Made by a program: the position numbers and the translations under genes. This document shows, piece after piece, positions 8,848 to 17,427 of a stretch of 40,215 nucleotides of DNA. Below the pieces are notes generated by a model. It was not told where the DNA came from. It made no database searches and saw only the letters and a program-made list of their open reading frames with translations. Where the stretch lies: contig JAFGHF010000023.1 of the NCBI GenBank assembly GCA_016939375.1, positions 1 through 40,215 on the forward strand, given 5' to 3'. Numbering within the stretch: the stretch's first letter is position 1; each line of letters opens with the position of its first letter. The DNA is from Candidatus Omnitrophota bacterium (lineage in GTDB: Bacteria > Omnitrophota > Gorgyraeia > JAFGHF01).

Positions 8848-10029
8848 ATGCGCATTGCCATGTTTCATTGGGGATTTCCTCCGATTATTGGGGGTGTGGA
8901 GACGCACTTGACCATGCTTTGCCCGACATTGGTACAAAAAGGACATAAAGTAGCATTGCTTACATCTACAGTCGAGAGTATAAATAAGATAGAGGATAGC
9001 TATAAAGGTATGTCCATTAGACGCACACCCTTGATGGATTTAAATTGGCTGCATAAAAGGGGCTTAGAAGATATAGAGGACAAGGTAGAGGAGGTTTTCG
9101 CTGAGTTTATCGAAAAAACCCGTCCTGATATCATCCATGCGCACAACATGCATTATTTTAGCCCGGCGCACACTAAGATCTTGGAAAAAATGGCCAAGAA
9201 AAAAGGAATACCTCTAGTTTTGACCGCACATAATGTCTGGGATGATATCCTATTCTTAGACCTTACGCTGGATATCGCATGGGACCATATTATCTCGGTA
9301 AGTGAATTCATCGCCAAAGAATTGGCCAGCGCTGGAGTTTCCAGAAAGAAGGTGACGGTAGTGCACCATGGGATAGATACCAAAAAGTTTGCGCCTCAAA
9401 GAGCAAAAAAAGAGATATTTAAAAGATACCCCAAACTTAAGCACAAAAGAGTGTTATTCCATCCCGCCCGCTCAGGGTTAGCTAAGGGAAGCGATATAGG
9501 CGTTAAGGCATTGAGGATAATAAAAAAGGCGATACCTGATGTATTGCTGATCTTGGCCGGAACCAGAAGGATAATTGATTGGAGCGACAGCCAGCATAAG
9601 GATCTTGCCTATATAGTCCAACTAATAAAAAGGTTTGGCTTGGAAGATAATACATTTATGAATGTCTTTTCCCATGATGAGATACCGGACCTATACCATG
9701 CCAGCGAGTTTGCCATCTACCCTTCTTCGGTAGGAGAGCCTTTTGGGCTGACCATGCTTGAGGCGATGGCCTGTGCTAAGCCGATGATAGTTACTAATTC
9801 CGGGGGGATGCCCGAAATAATAAAGAATGGTGTGAATGGTTTCGTGATCAAGGTCAGGGATTATAAGGCCTTGGCGGATAGATGCATTACCCTTTTTAAA
9901 GACCCGGAGCGCAAGAGTAATCTGGGCCAGACAGCCAGAGAAATAACCGAACAGAAGTTCACTAAAGAGATAATGACTGAAAACACACTCGCTGTCTATA
10001 GGAAGCTGGCAAAAAAGCAGAAAAGATAG
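8848..10029 (+). CDS. Glycosyltransferase family 4 protein
   Basis: A 393-residue GT-B fold transferase. The N-terminal domain begins MRIAMFHWGFPPIIGGVETH, with the GG-VE donor/acceptor loop typical of GT4. The C-terminal domain has the EX7E signature in GEPFGLTMLEAMACAKPMI at about residues 294-312, followed by SGGMPEII. The basic patch HPARSGLAKGSD would bind the nucleotide-sugar phosphates. Substrate cannot be read from the sequence; GT4 enzymes make polysaccharide, glycolipid or sugar-phosphate conjugates. It has its own Shine-Dalgarno (AAGGAG) 53 bases after purE, and the preceding gap shows no clear promoter, so it may be read from the pur operon. Confidence 0.88.
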   Translation: MRIAMFHWGFPPIIGGVETHLTMLCPTLVQKGHKVALLTSTVESINKIEDSYKGMSIRRTPLMDLNWLHKRGLEDIEDKVEEVFAEFIEKTRPDIIHAHNMHYFSPAHTKILEKMAKKKGIPLVLTAHNVWDDILFLDLTLDIAWDHIISVSEFIAKELASAGVSRKKVTVVHHGIDTKKFAPQRAKKEIFKRYPKLKHKRVLFHPARSGLAKGSDIGVKALRIIKKAIPDVLLILAGTRRIIDWSDSQHKDLAYIVQLIKRFGLEDNTFMNVFSHDEIPDLYHASEFAIYPSSVGEPFGLTMLEAMACAKPMIVTNSGGMPEIIKNGVNGFVIKVRDYKALADRCITLFKDPERKSNLGQTAREITEQKFTKEIMTENTLAVYRKLAKKQKR

Positions 10030-10055
10030 GACGGCCAATCGATTTATCAAGCCCG

Positions 10056-10694
10056 ATGAAGACAGAGATAATAAATATCGACCCCCAGGACTTAGATCTA
10101 GATAAAATTAAAAAGGCGGCAATGATTATAACAGAAGGCGGCATCGTCGCTTTCCCTACAGAGACAGTATATGGCCTGGCCGCGGATTATTCAAACAGTG
10201 AAGCGGTGAAAAGGATATTTACAATAAAGAGGCGTCCAGAGCACAAACCCTTGACCATACAGATACACGACATCAATTCTTTAAATGAATTAGTTTCTGA
10301 TATTCCGGTATTTGCCTATAAGCTGATGAGCGCGTTTTGGCCGGGGCCCCTGACATTGATTTTTAGGGCCAAAAAAGGCCTGCCGGCATACCTCAATACC
10401 GGTGCACAAGACACCGTAGGTGTGCGCATACCCAATAATAAAATCGCCCTAGACCTTATAAGAGAAAGCGGAAAACCTATAGTCGCCCCTAGTGCCAATA
10501 TATCTGGCCGGCCACCGGCTAAAGACGTAAAAGAAGTATTGAATGATTTCGACGGCCTGATAGATATGGTCGTCGACGGGGGCGAAGTGGAATTAGGCGT
10601 AGCCTCTACTGTACTCGATTTGACTCAGGAACCGTTTGCAGTTTTGAGAGAAGGCGCGATAAGCAACAAGGATATTCAGGGTGTCCAAAATTAA
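10056..10694 (+). CDS. tsaC: L-threonylcarbamoyladenylate synthase (Sua5/YrdC/TsaC family)
   Basis: Makes threonylcarbamoyl-AMP from threonine, bicarbonate and ATP for the t6A37 modification of ANN-decoding tRNAs. 212 residues, a single YrdC domain without the extra Sua5 domain. Motifs include GGIVAFPTETVYGLAADYSN at about residues 28-47, KRRPEHKPLTIQI with the conserved KRP/H-K residues, FWPGPLTLIF, and SANISGRPP with the ATP-binding serine and asparagine. It is followed by the phosphatase gene with a 14-base overlap. The order tsaC-phosphatase-rpiB-glyA matches the ywlC-ywlE-ywlF-glyA region of Bacillus subtilis. Confidence 0.93.
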   Translation: MKTEIINIDPQDLDLDKIKKAAMIITEGGIVAFPTETVYGLAADYSNSEAVKRIFTIKRRPEHKPLTIQIHDINSLNELVSDIPVFAYKLMSAFWPGPLTLIFRAKKGLPAYLNTGAQDTVGVRIPNNKIALDLIRESGKPIVAPSANISGRPPAKDVKEVLNDFDGLIDMVVDGGEVELGVASTVLDLTQEPFAVLREGAISNKDIQGVQN

Positions 10695-11157
10695 AAAGAT
10701 TCTTGTGGTATGTACCGGCAATTCCTGCCGCAGCGTCATGGCCGCAGGAATACTAAAAAGCTTACTTAAAGATAAAGCCGGCTATGAGATCTCTACCGCA
10801 GGTACCGTGGCCGTCAAAGGCATGCAAGCGACCCCCGAAGCCGTCGAGGTGGCCGCGGAAGATGGAATAGATGTCTCTGCCCATCTTAGCCAACCATTGA
10901 CCGAAGAGATAATCGACCAGGCGGACCTGATTTTAGTCATGCAGAGAAAACACAGGGAACATATTTTAAATATTGATCCTAGCGCCGAAAGCAAAACACA
11001 CTTGCTTAGTGAATTCGGCAGGATGCCCGGAGAGGATAAGTTGGTCGATCCGAATATCCCTGATCCAATCGGTAGATCCATAGATTTTTATCGTCAAGTT
11101 TATGGGATCATCAAGGAAGGTGTTTTACGTACCGTTAATAAGCTGGAGGAAAGATGA
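10681..11157 (+). CDS. Low-molecular-weight phosphatase, YwlE-like
   Basis: A 158-residue LMW protein phosphatase. The P-loop CTGNSCRS (Cys11 nucleophile, Arg17) is at the N-terminus and the general-acid loop DPNIPDP at about residue 122. Classical LMW tyrosine phosphatases have Ile or Leu in the middle of the loop (CLGNICRS), whereas the arginine phosphatase YwlE has Thr (CTGNTCRS). Here the residue is Ser, and the neighbours tsaC, rpiB and glyA also match the ywlE locus. Protein-arginine phosphatase activity is therefore plausible but unproven; no mcsB-like kinase is in the window. Start is GTG at 10681; the last four bases overlap rpiB. Confidence 0.88.
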   Translation: MSKIKKILVVCTGNSCRSVMAAGILKSLLKDKAGYEISTAGTVAVKGMQATPEAVEVAAEDGIDVSAHLSQPLTEEIIDQADLILVMQRKHREHILNIDPSAESKTHLLSEFGRMPGEDKLVDPNIPDPIGRSIDFYRQVYGIIKEGVLRTVNKLEER

Positions 11158-11663
11158 AAATCGCGATCGGAGCTGACCACGGTGGATATAAATTGAAAAG
11201 TAAACTGATAAAATATTTAGAAAGACACGGCCATGTGATCGCTGACTTAGGGACCCATAGCGTCCAAAGCTGCGACTATCCCGCTATTGGCTATAAAGTA
11301 GCCTCCAGCGTATCGTTGGGGGTTTTCCCCAGGGGGATATTGATCTGTAAGACAGGTATAGGCTTTTCTATGGTGGCCAACAAGCTCCCCGGTGTAAGGG
11401 CAGGGTTGTGTATGACTATACAACAGGCCCGCCGCAGCCGCGAACACAACAATGCCAATGTGCTTTGCCTTGCAGGTAGCTACCTGAGTTTGAAAAAGGC
11501 TCAGGCAATAGTCAAGGTCTGGTTAAAAACAGAGTTTGCCGGAGGCAGACACGCCAGAAGAGTGCGCCAGATCACCAATATAGAAAGAAGGATTTATCAG
11601 GACAAGAATGTAAAATTCAAAAATAAAAATTCAAAGCCAAAACGTAAAATCCAAAATCAATAA
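11154..11663 (+). CDS. rpiB: Ribose-5-phosphate isomerase B
   Basis: Interconverts ribose 5-phosphate and ribulose 5-phosphate in the pentose phosphate pathway, which supplies ribose for PRPP. The RpiB/LacAB fold is recognised by IGADHGGYKLK at the N-terminus, CDYP at about residues 40-43, the catalytic-cysteine loop ICKTGIGFSMVANK at about 64-77, and REHNNANVLCLAG. GGAGG precedes the ATG at 11154, which overlaps the previous stop. The core ends near RRIYQ; the last roughly 18 residues (Lys/Asn-rich) are encoded by a heptamer repeat array that runs past the stop codon, so the tail is probably repeat-derived. Total length is 169 residues against about 150 in the family. Confidence 0.95.
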   Translation: MKIAIGADHGGYKLKSKLIKYLERHGHVIADLGTHSVQSCDYPAIGYKVASSVSLGVFPRGILICKTGIGFSMVANKLPGVRAGLCMTIQQARRSREHNNANVLCLAGSYLSLKKAQAIVKVWLKTEFAGGRHARRVRQITNIERRIYQDKNVKFKNKNSKPKRKIQNQ

Positions 11664-11719
11664 CGGGGTTTTAAATCTTAAATTTTGGTTTTTAATTTTG
11701 CATTTTAAATTTTTAATTT
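11610..11719. repeat. Inverted heptamer repeat array, A/T-rich type
   Basis: The left arm is a run of degenerate 7-mers: GTAAAAT, TCAAAAA, TAAAAAT, TCAAAGC, CAAAACG, TAAAATC, CAAAATC (11610-11658). After a short centre, the right arm has complementary-type 7-mers: GTTTTAA, ATCTTAA, ATTTTGG, TTTTTAA, TTTTGCA, TTTTAAA, TTTTTAA (11668-11716). It starts inside rpiB and ends right before the glyA Shine-Dalgarno AGGAG (11721-11725). Confidence 0.8.
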
Positions 11720-11731
11720 GAGGAGCTTTAA

Positions 11732-12979
11732 ATGGATAGCTTAAAGAACAGCGACCCCCAGGTATATAAAGCAATAATCAATGAGATTAAAAGAGAGAAA
11801 AGCACTATTAATTTGATCGCCAGCGAAAATTTCGCGCCTTTACCGGTTTTGCAGGCTCAAGGGTCAGTGATGACTAATAAATACGCCGAGGGCTATCCGG
11901 CGCTACGTTGGTATGATGGTTGCGAGTACGTGGATGTCGTCGAACAGCTAGCGATAGACAGGGCAAAAAAACTCTTCCGCGCCGAACATGTCAATGTGCA
12001 GCCCCACTCGGGAACGCAGGCGAATATGGCGGTTTATTTTTCTATGCTTAAACCCGGCGATAAGGTATTAGCTATGGATTTGGCTTGCGGCGGGCATCTA
12101 TCTCACGGGCACCGTCATAATTTCTCGGGAAAGTATTTTAAGGTCATTTCATACGGGGTAAGCAAAAGGGATGAAAAAATAGACTACAATGAGGTCGAAG
12201 ATCTGGCCAAGCGGCATAAACCCAAGATGATTTTAGTGGGCGCATCGGCCTATCCGCGGATCATCGATTTTATTAAATTCCGCAAGATAGCCGATAAAGT
12301 CGGTGCCTTTGTCTTAGCCGATATCGCTCATATCGCCGGCCTGGTTGCCGTGGGACTACATCCTTCACCCATTCCCTATGCCGAGTTTGTTACCGCTACT
12401 ACGCATAAAACCCTGCGCGGCCCACGTTCGGGCATGGTAATGTGCCGCAAGAAATTCGCCCAGGCGATCGACTCCGAAGTATTTCCCGGTATACAGGGTG
12501 GTCCTCTGATGCATATTATTGCAGCCAAGGCCGTGGCTTTAAAGACGGCCCTTAGGCCACAGTTTAAGACATATCAGAAGCAGGTTGTGGCTAATGCCAA
12601 GAAGCTGGCTTCCAGCCTCAGTGCCCGGGGTTATCGTATTGTCTCCGGAGGCACAGATAACCATATGCTTTTAGTAGATTTGCGCTCAAAAAAAATCACG
12701 GGCAAAGATGCGGCTTTTGCTTTGCACAACGCTAATATCGTAGTTAACAAAAATTTGATTCCCTTTGATCCCTTAAGCCCTATGCTTACCAGCGGCCTGA
12801 GATTGGGCACGCCTTCAGTGACCTCAAGAGGGATGCGCGAAAACGAAATGGCCCAGATAGCCTGTCTTATCGACGGAGTAATATCCGCCGCAAAAAACGA
12901 GAAGGTCATTAAGATGACTGCCCAGGAGGTAGTCAGGCTGACGAACAAGTTTCCTGTATATAAAGAGCTGAAACTATGA
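11732..12979 (+). CDS. glyA: Serine hydroxymethyltransferase
   Basis: PLP enzyme converting serine and tetrahydrofolate to glycine and methylene-THF, the one-carbon source for thymidylate and purines. 415 residues, normal. Diagnostic stretches are NLIASENF near the N-terminus, [20 protein letters not shown] at about residues 88-98, [12 protein letters not shown] with the PLP-binding Asp, and [13 protein letters not shown] at about 224-236 with the Schiff-base lysine. AGGAG is 6 bases before the ATG. It precedes dCMP deaminase with an ATGA overlap, fitting a thymidylate/one-carbon grouping. Confidence 0.98.
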   Translation: MDSLKNSDPQVYKAIINEIKREKSTINLIASENFAPLPVLQAQGSVMTNKYAEGYPALRWYDGCEYVDVVEQLAIDRAKKLFRAEHVNVQPHSGTQANMAVYFSMLKPGDKVLAMDLACGGHLSHGHRHNFSGKYFKVISYGVSKRDEKIDYNEVEDLAKRHKPKMILVGASAYPRIIDFIKFRKIADKVGAFVLADIAHIAGLVAVGLHPSPIPYAEFVTATTHKTLRGPRSGMVMCRKKFAQAIDSEVFPGIQGGPLMHIIAAKAVALKTALRPQFKTYQKQVVANAKKLASSLSARGYRIVSGGTDNHMLLVDLRSKKITGKDAAFALHNANIVVNKNLIPFDPLSPMLTSGLRLGTPSVTSRGMRENEMAQIACLIDGVISAAKNEKVIKMTAQEVVRLTNKFPVYKELKL

Positions 12980-13449
12980 TATCGAAAATCAAAAAAAAGG
13001 ATGCCCGCCCCAATTGGGACCAATATTTTATGGAGATCGCCAAGCTCGTTTCTAAGCGTTCTACATGTCTGCGTAGAAAAGTCGGCGCCATAGTGGTCAA
13101 GGGAAGGAGAATCCTGGCCACCGGCTACAACGGGACTCCCAGCGGGATAAAACATTGTGCCCAGGTAGGATGTCTGCGCGATAAGATGAATATCCCCTCA
13201 GGACAAAGACACGAGTTATGCAGAGGCCTACATGCCGAACAAAATGTGCTTTTACAGGCAGCCCTCTATGGAGTGGGTTTGGTGGATAGCACGCTTTATA
13301 TCACCAATCAACCCTGTATTATTTGCGCCAAAATGATAATCAACGCCGGGATCAAAGAAGTTGTAATATCCGGCAATTACCCCGATAAAATGGCCCGGGA
13401 ATTTTTAAAAGAAGCCGGCATCAAAGTACGCAGAGTCAAAAATAAATAG
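12976..13449 (+). CDS. dCMP deaminase (ComEB-type cytidine/deoxycytidylate deaminase)
   Basis: A 157-residue zinc-dependent deaminase that probably converts dCMP to dUMP for thymidylate synthesis. The zinc site is clear: [10 protein letters not shown] at about residues 79-88 (zinc His and catalytic Glu) and [18 protein letters not shown] at about 110-127 (two zinc Cys). Extra conserved features are [25 protein letters not shown] and the Cys/His-containing region [12 protein letters not shown], typical of dCMP deaminases with a second structural zinc. The start overlaps the glyA stop. A general nucleotide deaminase is the alternative, but the TGYNGTPSG motif favours dCMP. Confidence 0.92.
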   Translation: MISKIKKKDARPNWDQYFMEIAKLVSKRSTCLRRKVGAIVVKGRRILATGYNGTPSGIKHCAQVGCLRDKMNIPSGQRHELCRGLHAEQNVLLQAALYGVGLVDSTLYITNQPCIICAKMIINAGIKEVVISGNYPDKMAREFLKEAGIKVRRVKNK

Positions 13450-13474
13450 TCAGTGTATAAAAAGGATAAAACAA

Positions 13475-13927
13475 ATGAAGTGCCCTTTTTGCGGTAATCT
13501 CGAGGACAAAGTCGTAGATTCGCGCTTAAGCGCTGAAGGTGCTTCTGTGCGGCGCAGGCGCGAATGCCTTAAATGTGAGCGCCGCTTCACAACTTATGAA
13601 CATATTGAAGAAACGCCCTTGATGGTGGTAAAAAAGGATTCCCGCCGTGAACAGTTTGACCGCAAGAAGATACTTGCCGGATTGGTCAGGGCATGCGAAA
13701 AGAGGCCGGTGAGCATGGAGAAGTTGGAGCAACTGGTCGATAATATAGAATACGCGATACAGAAAAAATACGAGAAGGAAGTCACTTCCAAAGAAATCGG
13801 TGAGCTGGCGATGAAATCCCTCCAGCAACTCGATGACATTGCCTATGTGCGTTTCGCCTCCGTATACCGGCAGTTTAAAGACGTGAATCAGTTTATGAAA
13901 GAGATAAAGGGCCTCTCGGGAAAATAG
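13475..13927 (+). CDS. nrdR: Transcriptional repressor NrdR
   Basis: Nucleotide-sensing repressor of ribonucleotide reductase genes. 150 residues with the classic layout: an N-terminal zinc ribbon (CPFCGN at 3-8, CLKCERRFTTYE at about 31-42), then an ATP-cone domain from about residue 49 (PLMVVKKDSRREQFDRKKILAGL) to 139. The zinc ligands C3, C6, C31 and C34 are all present. Its position after glyA and dCMP deaminase fits dNTP-supply control. No nrd genes are in the window, and I did not find a convincing pair of NrdR boxes. The gene is followed by a 302-base non-coding stretch holding a foldback element. Confidence 0.97.
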   Translation: MKCPFCGNLEDKVVDSRLSAEGASVRRRRECLKCERRFTTYEHIEETPLMVVKKDSRREQFDRKKILAGLVRACEKRPVSMEKLEQLVDNIEYAIQKKYEKEVTSKEIGELAMKSLQQLDDIAYVRFASVYRQFKDVNQFMKEIKGLSGK

Positions 13928-13954
13928 AGGGGCTCGGGCTCCCCATCGTCCCTT

Positions 13955-14190
13955 TAGCTCGGTGTTTATTGCTCCGTTCGCTGCAATTTTTTGCCGAGTT
14001 TTGGCACTTAGCGGCTCGAAAATTTGCCTGCCCGCCCGGCTTTTTGATGGGCAGGCGGGGCGGAATTCCCTCGTGGGAGCTAATTGGGCTTAACTCGGTC
14101 AGTTCCGCCATTTTCTCGCCGTAAGTGCTCAAAACTCTTTTGCCAAAAAATTGCTTAGGCTCACTACACAATAAACACCTCGCTTGCAAC
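13955..14190. repeat. Long foldback element, copy A
   Basis: An imperfect inverted repeat with arms of roughly 65 bases. AGCTCGGTGTTTATTG on the left matches the complement of CAATAAACACCTCGCT on the right, and GCAATTTTTTGCC matches the complement of TGCCAAAAAATTGC. The centre (14020-14073) is a 54-base block identical to copy B at 18128-18181 and contains CCTGCCC/GGGCAGG and GGCGGAA, whose partner TTCCGCC follows at 14103-14109. It fills the 302-base gap between nrdR and the helicase gene; I see no gene in it. Confidence 0.8.
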
Positions 14191-14229
14191 GATGTCGCCC
14201 TTAGCCGCAAATAATAGGAACTACTGAAA

Positions 14230-17160
14230 ATGGTAGTGAAGACGCAAGATAGGACGCTCAGTGGGCTAAACGCCAAACAGCGCCAGGCTGTGGAACATGA
14301 CCAAGGCCCCCTTTTGATCATCGCCGGAGCAGGTACGGGAAAGACTGCAGTAATTACCCGGCGCATTGCCTACCTTATATCTACCAAGCGCGCCCGTCCC
14401 GAAGAGATCTTGGCGCTTACCTTCACCGATAAGGCCGCCGCCGAAATGGAAGAGAGAGTGGACCTCTTGGTGCCCTATGGCTATACCGATATTTGGATCT
14501 CTACCTTTCATGCCTTCGGCGACCGGATACTGCGCGAAAACGCCTTAGAACTGGGCTTAGAACCCAAGTTTCAGGTGCTTACCCGCCCCGACCAGATAAT
14601 ATTTTTAAGAGAGCACCTGTATGATTTCGCCCTAGATTATTATCGGCCCAAGAGCGATCCGGCGCGTTTTTTACAAGCCTTAGTCACCCTTTTTAGCCGT
14701 CTGCGCGATGAAGATGTCTCTTGGGAGGAATATCTACAGTATGCGCAGAGGTTAGGGCGAGAGGCAAAAGAGTCTCCCCAGGATGAAGAATTGCAGGAGA
14801 CCTACAAAGCGCAGATGGAACTGGCCCGGGCCTACGAGACATACCAGAAGCTGCTGATGAAAGAGGGGAAAGTCGATTTTGCCAACCAAGTATACCTTGC
14901 CTTGCACCTTTTCCGTAAACGTCCGCTGATCCTTAAAAAATATCAGAGACAGTTTAAATATATCCTGGTGGATGAATTTCAAGATACCAATTTTAGCCAA
15001 TTTCAGTTGGTCAAGCTTTTAGCCGGTGCCCATAAAAATATTGTGGTAGTAGGCGACGACAATCAATCTATTTTCAAGTTTCGCGGGGCGGCCATCAGCA
15101 ATATCCTTACTTTCATGGACTATTATCCTCGGGCAGAGAGAGTAGTGCTTACCGATAATTATCGCTCCACCCAGGTAATTTTAGACAAGGCATACCAGCT
15201 GATTAAGCATAATGACCCGGATACGTTGGAGGTAAAGTGTAATATCAGCAAGGAGCTCATAGCCCAACAAGAGACAGGGCCCGCCATAGAACATCTTCAT
15301 TTCGATGCCGGCCTGGCCGAGGCGGATGAGGTCGCCCGGATCATTGAAGAAAAGGTAGAAAAAGACGAAATTTCATATGCGGATATCGCTGTTTTAGTGC
15401 GTTCAAACAATGACGCTGACGCGTTCTTGCGCGCGCTGAACATGCGTTCTATTCCCTGGCGCTTCTCCGGCAATCAAGGTCTATACAGTCAAGAGGAAAT
15501 ACGTTTCCTGATCTCATTTTTGCGCACTATCGCCGATCCCGAAGACAGTATAAGCCTCTACCATCTGGTAAGTTTTCCGGGAGTCTATAAGCTAAATATG
15601 GTCGATCTGACCCGTTGCCTGAATTGGGCCGACAAAAAAAACCGTTCCTTATTTATGGCCTTCAGCAAGTTGGATGAGATCAGCGAGCTTTCCGATATCG
15701 CAGCTGCCGCAAAAAAGAAGATCCAAAAGATCGTCGAAGACATAAACCATTATTTAAAGGAATCGCGCAACCTCTCGACAGGAAGGTTGCTTTATACATT
15801 TCTGCAGCAAAGCGGGTATATTAAGAAGTTGGTAAAAGAAGAAAGCACGGCCAACGAACAGCGCATCAAAAACATCGCCCGTTTTTTCAATATCGTGGCT
15901 AATTACGAAAACTTGACTCAGATCGACCGGCTGGCCAATTTTATTCAGCATCTGGATATGCTTATTTCCGCTGGAGACGATCCAGCGACCGCTGAGGCCG
16001 ACTTTGACTCGCAAGCGGTGAACGTGCTTACTATACACAAAGCCAAGGGCCTGGAGTTTGAGGTGGTGTTTTTAGTGAACTTAGTACAGGGGCGTTTTCC
16101 CTGGCCCAGAAGGCGCGAGCCGATCGAGATGCCGCTTGAATTGGTAAAAGATATCTTGCCCAGCGGCGACTATCATGTCCAAGAGGAGAGAAGGCTTTTT
16201 TATGTAGGCATGACCCGAGCCAAGCGGCATCTATATTTTACCTCAGCCCAGGATTACGGTGGCAAACGCGCCAGGAAAGTGAGCCAGTTTGTATATGAGG
16301 CCCTGGATGTCAGCCCGCAAAAACCGGAGATCATCAAGACGCAGGCTATCCAAGAGATAGAGCGTTTTGCCCCCCGGGCGGCTAATCCCCCGCTTAAAGA
16401 TGAGCCGATATCCGACGATGCCCTGCTTACTTTGAGCTTTCGCCAGATAGACGATTATCTTACCTGTCCTTTAAAATATAAATATGTGCATATTCTGCGT
16501 ATCCCCATCCTGCGCCATCACAGTGTTGTGTATGGAAGCGCGATCCATAAGGCTATTTTGGATTTCTATCAAGCCAAGATCGATAAGAGAAAGTTCAGCG
16601 AGGCCGATTTGCTGAGGAGCTTTAAGGCTGCTTGGGTCAACGAGGGTTTTCTCTCCCGGGCCCACGAAGAGCACCGTTTCCAGCAAGGAGAGCAGACTCT
16701 CAAGAACTTTTACAAGCGCGAGAAGAAAATGCCTTTGCCTTCTTACATTGAACAGCCTTTTAATTTTATCTTGGATAAGGACAAGATCACCGGTCGCTGG
16801 GATAGGGTCGACAAGATAGGCAAGGAGGTAGTAATCGTCGATTTCAAGACCTCGGACACGGTAAAAAAACAAAAACAGGCCGATAAGCGCGTAAAGGAAA
16901 GCCTGCAGCTTTCCATTTACGCCTTAGCATATAAGGCTATTGAGGGCGAACTCCCCGCGCGAGTGGAGTTTCATTTTGTAGATACGGGCTTAGTAGGCTC
17001 TGATGTGCGTACAGTGAGCGATCTGGAGAAGACCAAGGAATTGATAAAAGAAGCTTCGCGTGGAATCCGCAAGCGCGAATTTCCCGCTACTCCGGAATAT
17101 TACGCCTGTAATTATTGCGCATACAGGGAAGTCTGCCCCTACACCGCCAGTCCCCGCTAA
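14230..17160 (+). CDS. UvrD/PcrA-family helicase fused to a RecB-type PD-(D/E)XK nuclease
   Basis: A 976-residue superfamily 1A helicase-nuclease, probably in DNA repair. Helicase motifs in order: Walker A AGAGTGKT (about 32-39), LTFTDKAAAEM (Ia), VDEFQDTN (II, about 246), VVGDDNQSIFKFRGA (III, about 272), LTIHKAKGLEFEVVF (V, about 599) and ERRLFYVGMTRAKR (VI, about 653). The C-terminal nuclease has YGSAIHKAI (about 767), GRWDRVD and VIVDFKTSD (about 868). One Cys in YLTCPLKY (about 745) plus C-x2-C-x5-C in ACNYCAYREVCPY (about 958) suggests an AddB/Cas4-like Fe-S nuclease. No AddB or RecC partner is adjacent. No strong Shine-Dalgarno before the ATG. Confidence 0.93.
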   Translation: MVVKTQDRTLSGLNAKQRQAVEHDQGPLLIIAGAGTGKTAVITRRIAYLISTKRARPEEILALTFTDKAAAEMEERVDLLVPYGYTDIWISTFHAFGDRILRENALELGLEPKFQVLTRPDQIIFLREHLYDFALDYYRPKSDPARFLQALVTLFSRLRDEDVSWEEYLQYAQRLGREAKESPQDEELQETYKAQMELARAYETYQKLLMKEGKVDFANQVYLALHLFRKRPLILKKYQRQFKYILVDEFQDTNFSQFQLVKLLAGAHKNIVVVGDDNQSIFKFRGAAISNILTFMDYYPRAERVVLTDNYRSTQVILDKAYQLIKHNDPDTLEVKCNISKELIAQQETGPAIEHLHFDAGLAEADEVARIIEEKVEKDEISYADIAVLVRSNNDADAFLRALNMRSIPWRFSGNQGLYSQEEIRFLISFLRTIADPEDSISLYHLVSFPGVYKLNMVDLTRCLNWADKKNRSLFMAFSKLDEISELSDIAAAAKKKIQKIVEDINHYLKESRNLSTGRLLYTFLQQSGYIKKLVKEESTANEQRIKNIARFFNIVANYENLTQIDRLANFIQHLDMLISAGDDPATAEADFDSQAVNVLTIHKAKGLEFEVVFLVNLVQGRFPWPRRREPIEMPLELVKDILPSGDYHVQEERRLFYVGMTRAKRHLYFTSAQDYGGKRARKVSQFVYEALDVSPQKPEIIKTQAIQEIERFAPRAANPPLKDEPISDDALLTLSFRQIDDYLTCPLKYKYVHILRIPILRHHSVVYGSAIHKAILDFYQAKIDKRKFSEADLLRSFKAAWVNEGFLSRAHEEHRFQQGEQTLKNFYKREKKMPLPSYIEQPFNFILDKDKITGRWDRVDKIGKEVVIVDFKTSDTVKKQKQADKRVKESLQLSIYALAYKAIEGELPARVEFHFVDTGLVGSDVRTVSDLEKTKELIKEASRGIRKREFPATPEYYACNYCAYREVCPYTASPR

Positions 17161-17216
17161 AAAACAAGACCGGTTCTTGAGCCAATCGGAAAACTGTCCC
17201 GGAAGGCGGAAGAGAA

Positions 17217-17411
17217 ATGAGCGAGTATATTTGTCCGCATTGCGGAAACCCGATTTATGACGATGATGCGCTTCTGTGTATGTATTGCGGCGAGAGCCTC
17301 AAGCGTGATGTAGGGGTATTTGGTAAGATCAAATACACAAAGCCCAAAATAATCATCATGACTGTCGTGGGTTTAATCGTGTTGAGCTTCGTCCTTCTTG
17401 TAATATTTTAA
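17217..17411 (+). CDS. Small zinc-ribbon single-pass membrane protein
   Basis: A 64-residue protein not assigned to a named family. The N-terminus is a zinc ribbon (CPHCGN at 6-11, CMYCGE at about 21-26), followed by a basic linker and one hydrophobic helix at about residues 46-64 that runs to the C-terminus. This is the layout of a tail-anchored protein with a cytoplasmic zinc ribbon. The ATG at 17217 follows a purine-rich stretch (GGAAGGCGGAAGAG). It sits 56 bases after the helicase-nuclease and 16 bases before the tRNA-binding gene, so it is probably in the same operon. The function is unknown. Confidence 0.75.
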   Translation: MSEYICPHCGNPIYDDDALLCMYCGESLKRDVGVFGKIKYTKPKIIIMTVVGLIVLSFVLLVIF

Positions 17412-17427
17412 AAAGACGGGAGGTAAA

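Noticed and set aside
13893..14366. Minus-strand frame of 157 codons across the foldback element
   Set aside because: It runs antisense through nrdR and the helicase start and reads the palindrome as protein. No start signal, no family resemblance.
16464..17160. Cas4 or other CRISPR adaptation nuclease
   Set aside because: The RecB-type Fe-S nuclease resembles Cas4 but is the C-terminal domain of a UvrD helicase, and no other cas gene or array is present.
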